Positions 26,139 through 35,482 of a DNA stretch of 64,000 nt are shown piece by piece. The stretch comes from Galbibacter sp038433465. Its GTDB lineage: Bacteria; Bacteroidota; Bacteroidia; Flavobacteriales; Flavobacteriaceae. The stretch covers positions 806,001 to 870,000 of the forward strand of contig NZ_JAESVF010000001.1 of assembly GCF_038433465.1 (NCBI RefSeq). Direction: 5' to 3'. The notes beneath the pieces are model-generated. The model saw only the letters and a list, made by a program, of their open reading frames with translations. It had not been told where the DNA came from and searched no databases. Numbering within the stretch: the stretch's first letter is position 1; each line of letters opens with the position of its first letter. Made by a program: the position numbers and the translations under genes.

Positions 26139-26146
26139 TATATTTG
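26139..26146 (+). promoter_or_regulatory. -7 box placed for a leaderless DUF3109 mRNA
   Basis: TATATTTG ends four bases before the ATG at 26151. With the usual start site a few bases after this box, transcription would begin at or next to the start codon. Confidence 0.5.
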
Positions 26147-26150
26147 CGGC

Positions 26151-26720
26151 ATGTTTCAGTTAGGAAAAACCATCGTATCCGAAGAGATTTTAGAAAACGA
26201 CTTTGTATGTAATTTATCAGCATGCAAAGGTGCTTGCTGTGTTGAAGGAGAAGCGGGAGCGCCCGTAGAAGAAGAGGAAACCAAAATTTTGGAAGAAATT
26301 TATCCGAAGGTAAAACCATTTTTGCGTCCCGAAGGTGTCGAAGCTATTGAGCGCCAAGGAACTTTTATAAAAGGTGAAGATGGCGAGTGGGAAACACCAC
26401 TTGTAAACGGAAGTGAATGTGCGTATGTAACTTTTTCTGATAACGGAACAGCTTTTTGCGGTATCGAACAAGCTTATAATGCAGGTGAGGTGCAATGGAA
26501 AAAACCAATTTCTTGTTATTTGTACCCTGTGCGGATAAAGCAATACCAAGAGTTTGCCGCAGTAAATTATCACAAATGGCATATTTGCGACGATGCGTGC
26601 TCCTTAGGGAAAGAGCTTCAGGTGCCTGTATATAAATTTGTGAAAAATGCTTTAATTGAAAAGTTTGGCGAAAAATGGTATAGCGAACTCGAAGAAGTCG
26701 CTAAAGATTTAGGACATTAA
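26151..26720 (+). CDS. DUF3109 cysteine-rich protein
   Basis: The 189-residue protein has an N-terminal cysteine cluster VCNLSACKGACC (Cys20, 25, 29, 30), then single cysteines in SECAYV, AFCGIE, ISCYLYP and HICDDAC. The pattern fits DUF3109, related to the YkgJ zinc/iron-binding group, so a bound metal or Fe-S cluster is likely; the activity is unknown. It is monocistronic with an apparently leaderless promoter. Confidence 0.88.
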   Translation: MFQLGKTIVSEEILENDFVCNLSACKGACCVEGEAGAPVEEEETKILEEIYPKVKPFLRPEGVEAIERQGTFIKGEDGEWETPLVNGSECAYVTFSDNGTAFCGIEQAYNAGEVQWKKPISCYLYPVRIKQYQEFAAVNYHKWHICDDACSLGKELQVPVYKFVKNALIEKFGEKWYSELEEVAKDLGH

Positions 26721-27147
26721 TTTTCCAAATTTTAATATGATAATTTCCTTGTCGTTAACAAATCGTTATTTCCAAGCGAAAAAAAGTTTCTCAACTATTA
26801 AATCTGTAAAATAACACTAAAATTTTTCTAGAAACTTCAAAGAACCTCTAGCGTTATTTTTTTTGAAATAAAACCGCATTGTTTTTCTTTTTCCTTGATT
26901 TACGTAGTCTTACAGTAAAATAGCGTTGTATTTTTAAGCGACAAAAATTAGATTTCAACAAATTGATTAACAATGTCTTAACATCCCTTTGTTTATTAGG
27001 GGTTTACATACATTTCAACAATTCATGTTAAAAACTTTTAAAATTATTATTGTTAATAACCTTTCAATTTCGCCGTCATTTTTCAATATTTGTTAGTCCC
27101 AGATTACAACAAAAAAAGAAATAATAAAACGCTAAAAACCAGAAGAA
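26721..27147. promoter_or_regulatory. Long upstream region of nrdBA with operator-like inverted repeats
   Basis: The 427 bases hold no gene. AAAATAACACTA (26808-26819) and its near-complement TAGCGTTATTTT (26849-26860) form an inverted pair with 29 bases between; a third related piece, TAGCGTTGTATTTT, is at 26921-26934. The 26845-26861 part is identical (inverted) to 10781-10797 next to hemA. No exact TAnnTTTG box was found; AATATTTG at 27085-27092 is the closest. Confidence 0.45.
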
Positions 27148-28128
27148 ATGTCAGCATCAATAGAGCCAATTTTACAAGAAAACAAAGACCGATTTGTTAT
27201 TTTTCCAATTCAACACCACGATATCTGGGAATGGTATAAAAAACAAGAAGCGTGTTTTTGGACTGCTGAAGAAATTGACTTGCACCAAGATTTAACAGAT
27301 TGGAATAATAAATTAAACGACGACGAGCGTTATTTTATTAAACATATTCTTGCATTTTTTGCTGCTTCTGATGGGATTGTAAATGAAAATTTGGCTGAAA
27401 ATTTCGTAAACGAAGTACAATATTCTGAAGCAAAATTTTTCTACGGATTCCAAATCATGATGGAAAACATTCATTCGGAAACATATTCGTTATTGATTGA
27501 TACGTATGTGAAGAATGAAAAAGAAAAAGGACAACTTTTTCAAGCTATTGAAAACTTTCCTGCCATCAAGAAAAAAGCCGATTGGGCACTAAAATGGATC
27601 GAGTCACCAAGTTTTGCAGAGCGTTTAATTGCCTTTGCTGCGGTAGAAGGAATTTTCTTCTCTGGAGCTTTTTGTTCTATTTTCTGGTTGAAAAAACGTG
27701 GATTAATGCCGGGGCTTACATTTTCAAATGAGTTGATTTCTCGTGACGAAGGGATGCATTGCGATTTTGCAGTTCATTTACACAACAATCACCTAAAAAA
27801 TAAAGTAAGCAAAGAGCGTATCAAAGAAATTATTGTGGATGCGTTAGACATCGAAAGAGAGTTTATTACCGAGTCGCTTCCAATTAGTTTAATTGGAATG
27901 AATGCCACATTAATGACGCAGTACTTAGAGTTTGTAACCGACAGACTTTTGGTAGAGTTGGAGTGCGAAAAAATTTACAATGCTACCAATCCGTTTGATT
28001 TTATGGATATGATTTCGCTTCAAGGAAAAACAAACTTCTTTGAAAAGCGTGTTTCAGAATACCAAAAAGCGGGTGTACTTAACAAAGATGACGATAACCA
28101 AAAAATAAGTTTTGATGCCGATTTTTAA
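27148..28128 (+). CDS. nrdB: Ribonucleoside-diphosphate reductase small subunit (class I)
   Basis: NrdB houses the metal/radical cofactor that starts ribonucleotide reduction. The 326 residues keep all six ligands expected: Asp44, Glu106 and His109 (MMENIHSETY), Glu167 (AAVEGIFF), Glu201 and His204 (SRDEGMH). Tyr113 is in the position of the radical tyrosine, so a tyrosyl-radical type enzyme is predicted. There is no extra N-terminal ATP-cone of the kind found on some Bacteroidetes NrdB proteins. The gene precedes nrdA by 158 bases. Confidence 0.96.
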   Translation: MSASIEPILQENKDRFVIFPIQHHDIWEWYKKQEACFWTAEEIDLHQDLTDWNNKLNDDERYFIKHILAFFAASDGIVNENLAENFVNEVQYSEAKFFYGFQIMMENIHSETYSLLIDTYVKNEKEKGQLFQAIENFPAIKKKADWALKWIESPSFAERLIAFAAVEGIFFSGAFCSIFWLKKRGLMPGLTFSNELISRDEGMHCDFAVHLHNNHLKNKVSKERIKEIIVDALDIEREFITESLPISLIGMNATLMTQYLEFVTDRLLVELECEKIYNATNPFDFMDMISLQGKTNFFEKRVSEYQKAGVLNKDDDNQKISFDADF

Positions 28129-28286
28129 TCGCATTAAAAAGTAGGATTCCCCATTACTTATAAAATATTTACTGCCAACATTTTGTGTTAACAGGCTGTT
28201 GGCGGTTAAACTAAAAATATCTTTTCCGTTTGAATTTTCAAATTCGAATAGAATAAACTATCCTTTAATTGAAAAAATTGTAGCGT

Positions 28287-30719
28287 ATGTATGTAGTTAA
28301 AAGAGACGGCAGAAAAGAACCCATCATGTTCGATAAAATTACGGCACGAGTTCGTAAACTTTGTTATGGGTTGAATGAATTGGTAGACCCAGTAAAAGTA
28401 GCGATGCGAGTTATCGAAGGACTTTACGACGGGGTTACTACTTCAGAATTAGATAATTTGGCAGCAGAAATTGCAGCAACCATGACGACAACGCATCCAG
28501 ATTATGCGCGTTTGGCAGCTAGAATCTCGGTTTCAAATCTTCATAAAAATACAAAGAAGTCGTTTTCTGAAACAATGGCCGATTTGTATAATTATGTAAA
28601 TCCACGTACAGGAAAAGATGCGCCGTTACTTTCTGATGAAGTGTTTGAGGTAATTCAGAAGAATGCCGACAAACTAGATTCGATGATTATTTACAATCGC
28701 GATTTTGGGTATGATTACTTCGGATTTAAAACTTTAGAACGCTCGTATCTTTTAAAATTAAACGGAAAAATTGCAGAACGTCCGCAACATATGCTAATGC
28801 GTGTTTCCGTAGGAATTCATTTAGATGATATCGACAGTGTATTGGAAACATATGAGTTGATGTCTAAAAAATATTTTACCCACGCTACACCAACACTATT
28901 CAATTCAGGAACACCAAAACCGCAAATGTCTTCTTGTTTCTTGTTAACAACCAAAGAAGATAGTATTGACGGGATATACGACACGCTAAAACAAACAGCC
29001 AAAATATCGCAATCTGCTGGAGGTATTGGCTTGGCTATTCACGACATTCGCGCAACAGGAAGTTATATTGCTGGAACCAACGGAACTTCCAACGGAATTG
29101 TTCCGATGTTAAAAGTATTTAACGACACAGCTCGATATGTAGACCAAGGAGGAGGAAAGCGTAAAGGATCTTTCGCAATTTATTTGGAGCCTTGGCATGC
29201 CGATATTTTTGACTTTTTAGATTTGAAGAAGAACCACGGAAAAGAAGAAATGCGTGCCCGCGATTTGTTCTATGCTATGTGGATTCCAGATTTGTTTATG
29301 AAGCGTGTGGAAGAAAATGCAGAGTGGACTTTGATGTGCCCGAACGAATGCCCAGGACTTCCAGATATTCACAGTGAAGAATTTGAAGCTTTGTACTTAA
29401 AATACGAGCAAGAAGGAAAAGGAAGAAAGAAAATTAAAGCACGTGAACTTTGGGAAAAAATTCTAGAATCTCAAATTGAAACAGGAACGCCTTACATGCT
29501 TTATAAGGATGCTGCCAATAGAAAATCAAACCAGAAAAACTTAGGGACAATTCGTTCGTCAAACCTTTGTACGGAAATCATGGAGTACACATCTCCAGAT
29601 GAAGTTGCGGTTTGTAACTTGGCTTCTATTGCGCTTCCGATGTTTGTAAAAGGAAATGAGTTTGACCACAAAGAACTTTTTAGAGTTACCAAGCGTGTAA
29701 CACGTAACTTAAACAGAGTAATCGATAGAAATTATTACCCTGTTGAAGAAGCGAAAAATTCAAACATGCGCCACAGACCAATTGGTTTGGGAGTGCAAGG
29801 GTTGGCAGATACTTTTATTAAGTTGCGTATGCCTTTTACTTCGGATGAAGCTAAAAAATTAAATCAAGATATATTCGAAACACTTTATTATGCTGCTGTT
29901 ACTGCTTCTATGGAAATGGCAAAAGAAGAAGGTGTTTACCAAACCTATGAAGGTTCTCCAATTTCAAAAGGAGATTTCCAACACAATTTATGGGGTATTA
30001 AAGACAACGAACTTTCTGGAAATTGGGATTGGGAAAAGCTTCGCAAAGAGGTGCTTAAAAACGGAGTGAGAAACTCACTTTTAGTAGCGCCAATGCCAAC
30101 AGCTTCAACTTCTCAAATTCTTGGAAATAACGAGTGTTTTGAACCTTATACTTCTAATATTTATACACGTAGAGTTCTTTCTGGTGAATTTATTGTGGTG
30201 AACAAACATTTGTTAGAAGATTTAGTTGATTTAGGATTGTGGACAGAAGAGTTAAAACAAGAGTTGATGCGTGCTAACGGTTCTATTCAGCATATAGAAA
30301 CCATCCCGCAAGACATTAGAGATTTGTACAAAACTGTTTGGGAATTGAGCATGAAAGACATTATCGATATGTCGCGTCACAGAGGTTACTTTATCGACCA
30401 ATCGCAGTCGCTTAACTTATTCATGGAAGGTGCTAACTATGCAAAATTAACATCGATGCACTTTTACGCGTGGAAGAGCGGCTTAAAAACAGGAATGTAT
30501 TATTTAAGAACTAAATCGGCTGTAGATGCAATTAAATTTACAGTTGATAATACTAAGAAAACTGAAAAAGTGCCTGCGGAAGCAGCGCAAGTTAAATCGG
30601 AGGCAAAAGCAGCTACACCAGTAGCAGTTGAGCCATTATCTCCAGAAGAAATGAGAGAAATGATTGCAAAATCTAAAGAAGCTCAAGGAGATGACGATTG
30701 CTTAATGTGTGGATCTTAG
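28287..30719 (+). CDS. nrdA: Ribonucleoside-diphosphate reductase large subunit (class I)
   Basis: NrdA reduces NDPs to dNDPs. The 810-residue protein starts with an ATP-cone (about 1-90), the allosteric activity domain. Catalytic residues are present: Cys217 (MSSCFLL), Asn426, Cys428 and Glu430 (NLCTE), and Cys443 (VCNLA). The C-terminus has a flexible Ala/Pro/Lys-rich linker (about 750-795) and the redox pair CLMC just before the end, which receives electrons from thioredoxin or glutaredoxin. It follows nrdB and ends at a strong terminator. Confidence 0.97.
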   Translation: MYVVKRDGRKEPIMFDKITARVRKLCYGLNELVDPVKVAMRVIEGLYDGVTTSELDNLAAEIAATMTTTHPDYARLAARISVSNLHKNTKKSFSETMADLYNYVNPRTGKDAPLLSDEVFEVIQKNADKLDSMIIYNRDFGYDYFGFKTLERSYLLKLNGKIAERPQHMLMRVSVGIHLDDIDSVLETYELMSKKYFTHATPTLFNSGTPKPQMSSCFLLTTKEDSIDGIYDTLKQTAKISQSAGGIGLAIHDIRATGSYIAGTNGTSNGIVPMLKVFNDTARYVDQGGGKRKGSFAIYLEPWHADIFDFLDLKKNHGKEEMRARDLFYAMWIPDLFMKRVEENAEWTLMCPNECPGLPDIHSEEFEALYLKYEQEGKGRKKIKARELWEKILESQIETGTPYMLYKDAANRKSNQKNLGTIRSSNLCTEIMEYTSPDEVAVCNLASIALPMFVKGNEFDHKELFRVTKRVTRNLNRVIDRNYYPVEEAKNSNMRHRPIGLGVQGLADTFIKLRMPFTSDEAKKLNQDIFETLYYAAVTASMEMAKEEGVYQTYEGSPISKGDFQHNLWGIKDNELSGNWDWEKLRKEVLKNGVRNSLLVAPMPTASTSQILGNNECFEPYTSNIYTRRVLSGEFIVVNKHLLEDLVDLGLWTEELKQELMRANGSIQHIETIPQDIRDLYKTVWELSMKDIIDMSRHRGYFIDQSQSLNLFMEGANYAKLTSMHFYAWKSGLKTGMYYLRTKSAVDAIKFTVDNTKKTEKVPAEAAQVKSEAKAATPVAVEPLSPEEMREMIAKSKEAQGDDDCLMCGS

Positions 30720-30743
30720 ATCTTTTCATTTATATAATTGCGG

Positions 30744-30785
30744 AAAGGGAAGTGGTGTAAAAACGACTTCCCTTTTTGTTTTTTA
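30744..30785 (+). terminator. Intrinsic terminator after nrdA
   Basis: AAAGGGAAGT (30744-30753) pairs with ACTTCCCTTT (30766-30775), then TTGTTTTTTAG. The same stem sequence is used by the terminator at 59153-59190. Confidence 0.85.
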
Positions 30786-30863
30786 GTATTAAAGACATCC
30801 AAAACTTACGTTAATCATTGCTAATATTTTGGTGGCACTTTTTTGATGTGTTATATTGATAGT

Positions 30864-31490
30864 ATGGAAAATATATTAGTAGCTGGTGCTAACGGTACCA
30901 CAGGAAAAATAGTAGTAGACCTTTTAAATGAATCTCAATATTTTACGCCAATTGCAATGGTTCGTAAAGAAGAACAACAAAAGCAGTTTACCGATAAAAA
31001 TATAAAAACCATATTAGGCGATTTAGAAGAAGATTTATCTCACACTGTAAAAGGAGTCGATAAAGTTATTTTCGCAGCAGGATCTGGCGGTAAAAATGTA
31101 GTAGAAGTAGATCAAGAAGGAGCGAAGCGTTTAATTGATGTTTCTAAAATAGCAAACATTAAAAAATTTGTAATGCTGAGCTCTATGGGTGTAGATAATC
31201 CTGAAGCTGTAAATGAATTAAAAGATTACTTACAAGCAAAGCAAAAAGCAGATATTCACCTTAAAAATAGTGGTTTGAATTATGCAATTGTTCGTCCAGG
31301 AAGTTTAAATAATAATGTAGGAACTGGTCGTATTGAGTTAAAAGAAAAATTAAATAAAAGAGGAGAAATCAGCAGAGCAGATGTCGGTCAAACTTTAGTA
31401 AAGGTATTACACGATGATGTAGCTAATAGCTCACTTTTTGAAATTATTGAAGGAGATGTATTGATAGGTGATGCAATCGATAAATTATAA
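30864..31490 (+). CDS. NAD(P)-binding SDR/NmrA-like protein
   Basis: The 208-residue protein has the Rossmann start ILVAGANGTTGK (about 3-14), the DLEEDLSHTVKGVDKVIFAAG segment and SSMGVDNP, with YAIVRPGSL near 140: an atypical short-chain dehydrogenase of the YwnB/NmrA-like kind, probably a NAD(P)H-dependent sensor or reductase. The frame opens at 30843, but the ATG at 30864 places the Rossmann strand right at the N-terminus as usual. No clear operon partner. Confidence 0.85.
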   Translation: MENILVAGANGTTGKIVVDLLNESQYFTPIAMVRKEEQQKQFTDKNIKTILGDLEEDLSHTVKGVDKVIFAAGSGGKNVVEVDQEGAKRLIDVSKIANIKKFVMLSSMGVDNPEAVNELKDYLQAKQKADIHLKNSGLNYAIVRPGSLNNNVGTGRIELKEKLNKRGEISRADVGQTLVKVLHDDVANSSLFEIIEGDVLIGDAIDKL

Positions 31491-31517
31491 ATAGTATTCT
31501 ATTTTGTAGCAAAACAA

Positions 31518-31545
31518 AAAAGGCGCCATTTGGCGCCTTTTCTTA
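31518..31545. terminator. Bidirectional terminator between convergent genes
   Basis: AAAAGGCGCC (31518-31527), loop ATTT, GGCGCCTTTT (31532-31541); A-rich and T-rich flanks let it work on both strands for the SDR-like and PiT genes. Confidence 0.85.
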
Positions 31546-31557
31546 TTTAGGAAGTTT

Positions 31558-33837
31558 TTATTTCTCTTCTTCAATAGTAATCTCTGCTTTCGGAACAGAA
31601 CTATCGTATTGATCGTCGTAGAGCTCCAATAAATTCATTGTTGCAACTACCAAATCTTTTGTTTCTGTTAGTAAACTAAAGTAGAGTGTTGTGTTTTTCG
31701 GACTCGATTCTTCATTACGAGTTCTCGAAATTTGTTTCTCTATTTTTTTGCTTACACTATCCAATAAATGTTTTTTATCGTTGATAATAGCATTGATTTC
31801 TCCAAAAGCACGTCCTTCAAAACTCTTATTTACTTTTTTGAATAGCGATTGCATATCATTTTGAAGATCTAATAATTCGCGCGTTTGGTTGAATTTTAGT
31901 TTCTTATGATTGTTGTTTACGTGTTTGTATGACGATTTCCCGATGTATTCTAGCGACTGTGCCATGTCTTGTAAGTAACCCAAAACATTAATGTAAAAAT
32001 GGCTAGCACCAACACTCGATTCGTCTAAATTCTTGATAAAATAGAAAACACTTTCTTGTAATTCATCTATTTCGGCGGTAAGCTTATCGTTTCCTTTTTT
32101 GGATTTCTTCAGTTGTTTTAAATCTTCTTTAGAAAGTCCTGTAATAGCATCCGTGTAAATTTTATAAGCTCTATTGGCAACCGCAGCAATATTATCGGCA
32201 CTTTCTTCAATTACCCCTTGGATAGAACTACTTTCAGCTCTGCTAAGGCTATCTTCTTCTTTAATTCCGCTAGATTTCTTTTTGTAATTAATGTAGTTTC
32301 TAACCAATAAAATAATGGCAAAAAACAACAAAATAGCAATGGCAGCAGGCCCACCAATATAAATCAAGTACGCCATTGTAGCTGCAGCAATAAATGCTGA
32401 GAAGGCTGTAAAAAACCAACCACCAATTACATTAAAAACCCCTGCAACACGGTACACAGCACTTTCGCGTCCCCAAGCTCTATCTGCTAAAGACGATCCC
32501 ATTGCTACCATAAATGTTACATAAGTTGTAGAAAGTGGTAGTTTCATTGAAGTTGCAACAGAAATTAAAATTCCCGCAATCATTAAGTTTACAGAAGCCC
32601 TAATTAAATCGAATGCAGGAGCATCGTCTGCTTTTTCTTTGTCTAATAAAATTGCAGGTTTTTCAAACTGTGCGTTTATTTTGCGTTGTGTTTCTTTTGG
32701 TAAAACTGCAGTGATAACCAAATTAGTTTTTGTTGAAGCTCTTACGATCCATCTAGAAAGTAAGTTAGGCTGAAACTTTTCTTTTCCTTCATTTTGTCTT
32801 GAAAGTCTAATTTCGGTTTCGGCTACAGAACGTGCTTTTTTAGAAAACCAAAGTGTAAGCACCATGATTCCACCAGCAACAAAAAGTAATAATGGCTCGG
32901 TAGGAACTTTTTCAGCTAAAGAACCCATTGCAAATTGATCTGGAGCAACACCAGAACTTGCCCATGCTTCGTACGAGTGGTAAGCCGCCATCGGCACTCC
33001 GATAAAGTTTACAAGGTCGTTTCCAGAGAAAGCCAATGCTAAACCAAAAGTTCCCATAATGATAACCAATACTAAAATGTTTTTCTTGAAAACACGAGTG
33101 TACAGTTGAGAGAAAAGTGTCCAGAAAATAAAGCTTCCTATCAGTACAAAAATTTCGTTTCCTTCGGTTACTTCTTTAATATCAGCATAATATGGAGTTC
33201 CTTTAAGACCCTTCATGAAAATAAAATAGGTAATTCCAGTAAGTGCAACACCTCCAAATAAAGCTCCGAAATGTTTCATTCTTTTTTCATACTGAAAAGA
33301 AAAAATCAATCTTGATATAAACTGAACAATGGCACCAACTGTAAAGGCTATTACTACCGAGAGTAGAATCCCCGAGATGATAACCATAGCTTGATCAGAA
33401 TTGATATATTTTGATAAGTCGGCTACAGTTTCGCTGTCGGAAGCACCAATTTTAATAAGAGCTACTGCAACGGCTGCTCCAAGTAATTCAAATACAATAG
33501 AAACCGTTGTAGAAGTTGGCATTCCGAGTGTATTGAAAAAATCGAGCAAAAGAATATCTGTAATCATCACGGCCATGAAAATGATCATGATCTCGTTAAA
33601 CATAAATTCCTTCGGAACGAAAATACCTTTTCGAGCTACTTCCATCATTCCGCTAGAAAATACAGCACCTATAAAGATTCCTAAACTAGCAATAATCATA
33701 ATGGTTTTAAAGGAAATAGCTTTAGAACCAATGGCGGAGTTTAAAAAGTTAACGGCATCGTTACTTACTCCCACAACAAGATCGGCAATAGCAAGAATTG
33801 CTAAGGCTACAATCATTAATAAATAGATATTCTCCAT
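31558..33837 (-). CDS. PiT-family inorganic phosphate transporter with C-terminal PhoU-like helical domain
   Basis: The 759-residue protein imports phosphate with cations. Two PiT repeats are visible: an N-terminal one with VGVSNDAVNFLNSAIGS, and a second around 410-450 with PLSTTYVTFMVAMGSSLADRAW. The long soluble C-terminal part (about 510-759) is highly charged and helical, like PhoU/DUF47 proteins that control phosphate uptake, so transporter and regulator seem fused. It follows the phosphate-porin gene by 82 bases and probably shares its transcript. Confidence 0.92.
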   Translation of the reverse strand: MENIYLLMIVALAILAIADLVVGVSNDAVNFLNSAIGSKAISFKTIMIIASLGIFIGAVFSSGMMEVARKGIFVPKEFMFNEIMIIFMAVMITDILLLDFFNTLGMPTSTTVSIVFELLGAAVAVALIKIGASDSETVADLSKYINSDQAMVIISGILLSVVIAFTVGAIVQFISRLIFSFQYEKRMKHFGALFGGVALTGITYFIFMKGLKGTPYYADIKEVTEGNEIFVLIGSFIFWTLFSQLYTRVFKKNILVLVIIMGTFGLALAFSGNDLVNFIGVPMAAYHSYEAWASSGVAPDQFAMGSLAEKVPTEPLLLFVAGGIMVLTLWFSKKARSVAETEIRLSRQNEGKEKFQPNLLSRWIVRASTKTNLVITAVLPKETQRKINAQFEKPAILLDKEKADDAPAFDLIRASVNLMIAGILISVATSMKLPLSTTYVTFMVAMGSSLADRAWGRESAVYRVAGVFNVIGGWFFTAFSAFIAAATMAYLIYIGGPAAIAILLFFAIILLVRNYINYKKKSSGIKEEDSLSRAESSSIQGVIEESADNIAAVANRAYKIYTDAITGLSKEDLKQLKKSKKGNDKLTAEIDELQESVFYFIKNLDESSVGASHFYINVLGYLQDMAQSLEYIGKSSYKHVNNNHKKLKFNQTRELLDLQNDMQSLFKKVNKSFEGRAFGEINAIINDKKHLLDSVSKKIEKQISRTRNEESSPKNTTLYFSLLTETKDLVVATMNLLELYDDQYDSSVPKAEITIEEEK

Positions 33838-33919
33838 GACATCAAATATAATTATTCTCTTTTATATAACTGCTTACTATTCAGTTTTTTAAATAAGCAG
33901 TGTTTTTTCGTTTATTTTT

Positions 33920-35119
33920 TTAAAAATGAACTTCAATTTGTAATCGTGCTAATAGTTGATCGCTGTTGTCGAAAATAGACAAATAGCTAAAGTCCGATTG
34001 CACTTTTAATTTATGGCCAACTATATATTTTGAAATACCAACAGTGTATTGGTTTTCTGTACTTTTTAATGTTACCGATCTGTCTAAATCGATATTGGTA
34101 TATCGGGTGCTAATTTCCCAATTATTTTTAAATAAATACCCCGCTTGAAGGTTAACTCCGTTTCCAACTGCAACTACATCTCCTGTGGTGCTTCCGTCGG
34201 AATTTTTCGCGATGGGATCGTCTGCATTTCTGTCGGCATATTCACCTAAAAAAGAAAAGTTTTTGTACTTAAAAACCACATCAACAAATAAGGTTGAAAT
34301 ATCGGTATGGTATTCGCCAACATCATTTTGCATAAAACTCCCCATATTACTGCGAGTTTTTATGGCATCGTCATTAAAATCGTAGGTAGCAGCAATCATC
34401 AGTTTAGGTTTTTCCTCTCTATTGAGTGCGCTTCCTTTGTATTCATTATTTCCTTCAAAAGCTCCAAACGGTAAAAGTTCTACACGACTGGTGTACTGAT
34501 AGCCGCCAATATTTCCAACGGTAACGTTTCTTCCTTCACCTTGAGATAAGGCAAACTTTTCTCGAATTAAAAATGTTGGAGTTACATACCAATGGTGCCT
34601 TAATTGCGCTCCCATATCTCGGTCGATATTGAATTGCGCATTCAGTAAAGAGCGGTCTACAAATTGTAAATTCCCCGACGATATTACACGTTCAACATTT
34701 CCAGGAAGTTTTGTTTGTCCTACCCACAAGCTAAAATTCTTATAAAAATTCCACTTTAACAAGGCGTCGTAAATGTATCTAGGGGTGTTGTTGGTGTAGA
34801 TAGATGCACCAGAAATATCTCTGTTGGATAAACCAATTTCTATTTTATAAATGAGTTTTTTTGTTAAGATATGCCCATCAAATTTTAATCGTGCTCTACG
34901 AATTAAAAAGTTTGTGTACGCGTCGGTAAAGTCACCGTTTTCTTCACTCCAAGTTGCGGTGCCGAGTAATTGCATTCTAGCCGCAAATTTCATACTCCAT
35001 GTGCTATCTTTTCCAACAATGTTGAGAATTCCTTTACCAAAACGCGGTGCTTTAACTTCTTGCGCATTTACCGAAATGCACAGCAAGCTAAACAGCACAA
35101 ACGCTGTTAAATACTTCAT
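33920..35119 (-). CDS. Phosphate-selective porin O/P-like outer-membrane protein
   Basis: The 399-residue protein begins with a Sec signal peptide (MKYLTAFVLFSLLCISVNAQ) and continues as a beta-barrel with alternating strands such as WSMKFAARMQLLGTATW, RARLKFDGHI and YKIEIGLSNRD, ending in VHF, the aromatic terminal residue of outer-membrane barrels. The frame opens further upstream (35236), but the signal peptide shows the start at 35119. Together with the downstream PiT gene it should bring phosphate across both membranes. Its 5' region contains a terminator hairpin in a 13-bp inverted repeat. Confidence 0.9.
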   Translation of the reverse strand: MKYLTAFVLFSLLCISVNAQEVKAPRFGKGILNIVGKDSTWSMKFAARMQLLGTATWSEENGDFTDAYTNFLIRRARLKFDGHILTKKLIYKIEIGLSNRDISGASIYTNNTPRYIYDALLKWNFYKNFSLWVGQTKLPGNVERVISSGNLQFVDRSLLNAQFNIDRDMGAQLRHHWYVTPTFLIREKFALSQGEGRNVTVGNIGGYQYTSRVELLPFGAFEGNNEYKGSALNREEKPKLMIAATYDFNDDAIKTRSNMGSFMQNDVGEYHTDISTLFVDVVFKYKNFSFLGEYADRNADDPIAKNSDGSTTGDVVAVGNGVNLQAGYLFKNNWEISTRYTNIDLDRSVTLKSTENQYTVGISKYIVGHKLKVQSDFSYLSIFDNSDQLLARLQIEVHF

Positions 35120-35127
35120 TTTACTTC

Positions 35128-35265
35128 TTAGTTTTTGTCGCTGCAAAGAACAGACTGCAATGTTAAGAAATTGTTTCTTGTATGTTATTATATTAAAAAC
35201 ATTGCATAAAAAAGGCTGCCTTTTGGGCAGCCGCATATTTCGGTAACTAAGTCGACAAAAACTAA
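35128..35265 (-). promoter_or_regulatory. Porin leader: 13-bp inverted repeat enclosing an intrinsic terminator
   Basis: TTAGTTTTTGTCG (35128-35140) and its exact complement CGACAAAAACTAA (35253-35265) bracket the terminator at 35208-35232. On the porin strand the order is arm, terminator, arm, then ATG nine bases later. No minus-strand gene lies upstream that needs a terminator (dgt at 35483 runs the other way), so this looks like an attenuated leader, a small RNA, or a short MITE-like element. Confidence 0.5.
35208..35232 (-). terminator. Intrinsic terminator in the 5' region of the porin gene
   Basis: On the minus strand GGCTGCC (35232-35226), a CAAAA loop, GGCAGCC (35220-35214) and a run of Us. 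It lies about 90 bases before the porin start. Confidence 0.7.
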
Positions 35266-35470
35266 AAGTTAGTGAAATATTACATTTTTATGAGATGCAA
35301 AAATGTAAGTTTCAATTGAATTCAATGTAAATAAATAATTAAGTTAGTATTAATTTAATTCACCTCAATTAATTGTGGCCTTCAGTTTTAATATTTCTGC
35401 GGAATTATTTTCATCTCTTTTTTGCTGAATAGTGCCTTCAAAAAGAAATCTCTACTGTATCTTGCAGACT

Positions 35471-35478
35471 TAAATTTG
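35471..35478 (+). promoter_or_regulatory. -7 box placed for a leaderless dgt mRNA
   Basis: TAAATTTG ends four bases before the dgt ATG (35483). No clear -33 TTG at normal distance. Confidence 0.5.
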
Positions 35479-35482
35479 TAGT

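Noticed and set aside
35120..35236. Longer porin start (39 more codons)
   Set aside because: The signal peptide begins at 35119; the extension runs through the terminator hairpin and one arm of the inverted repeat.
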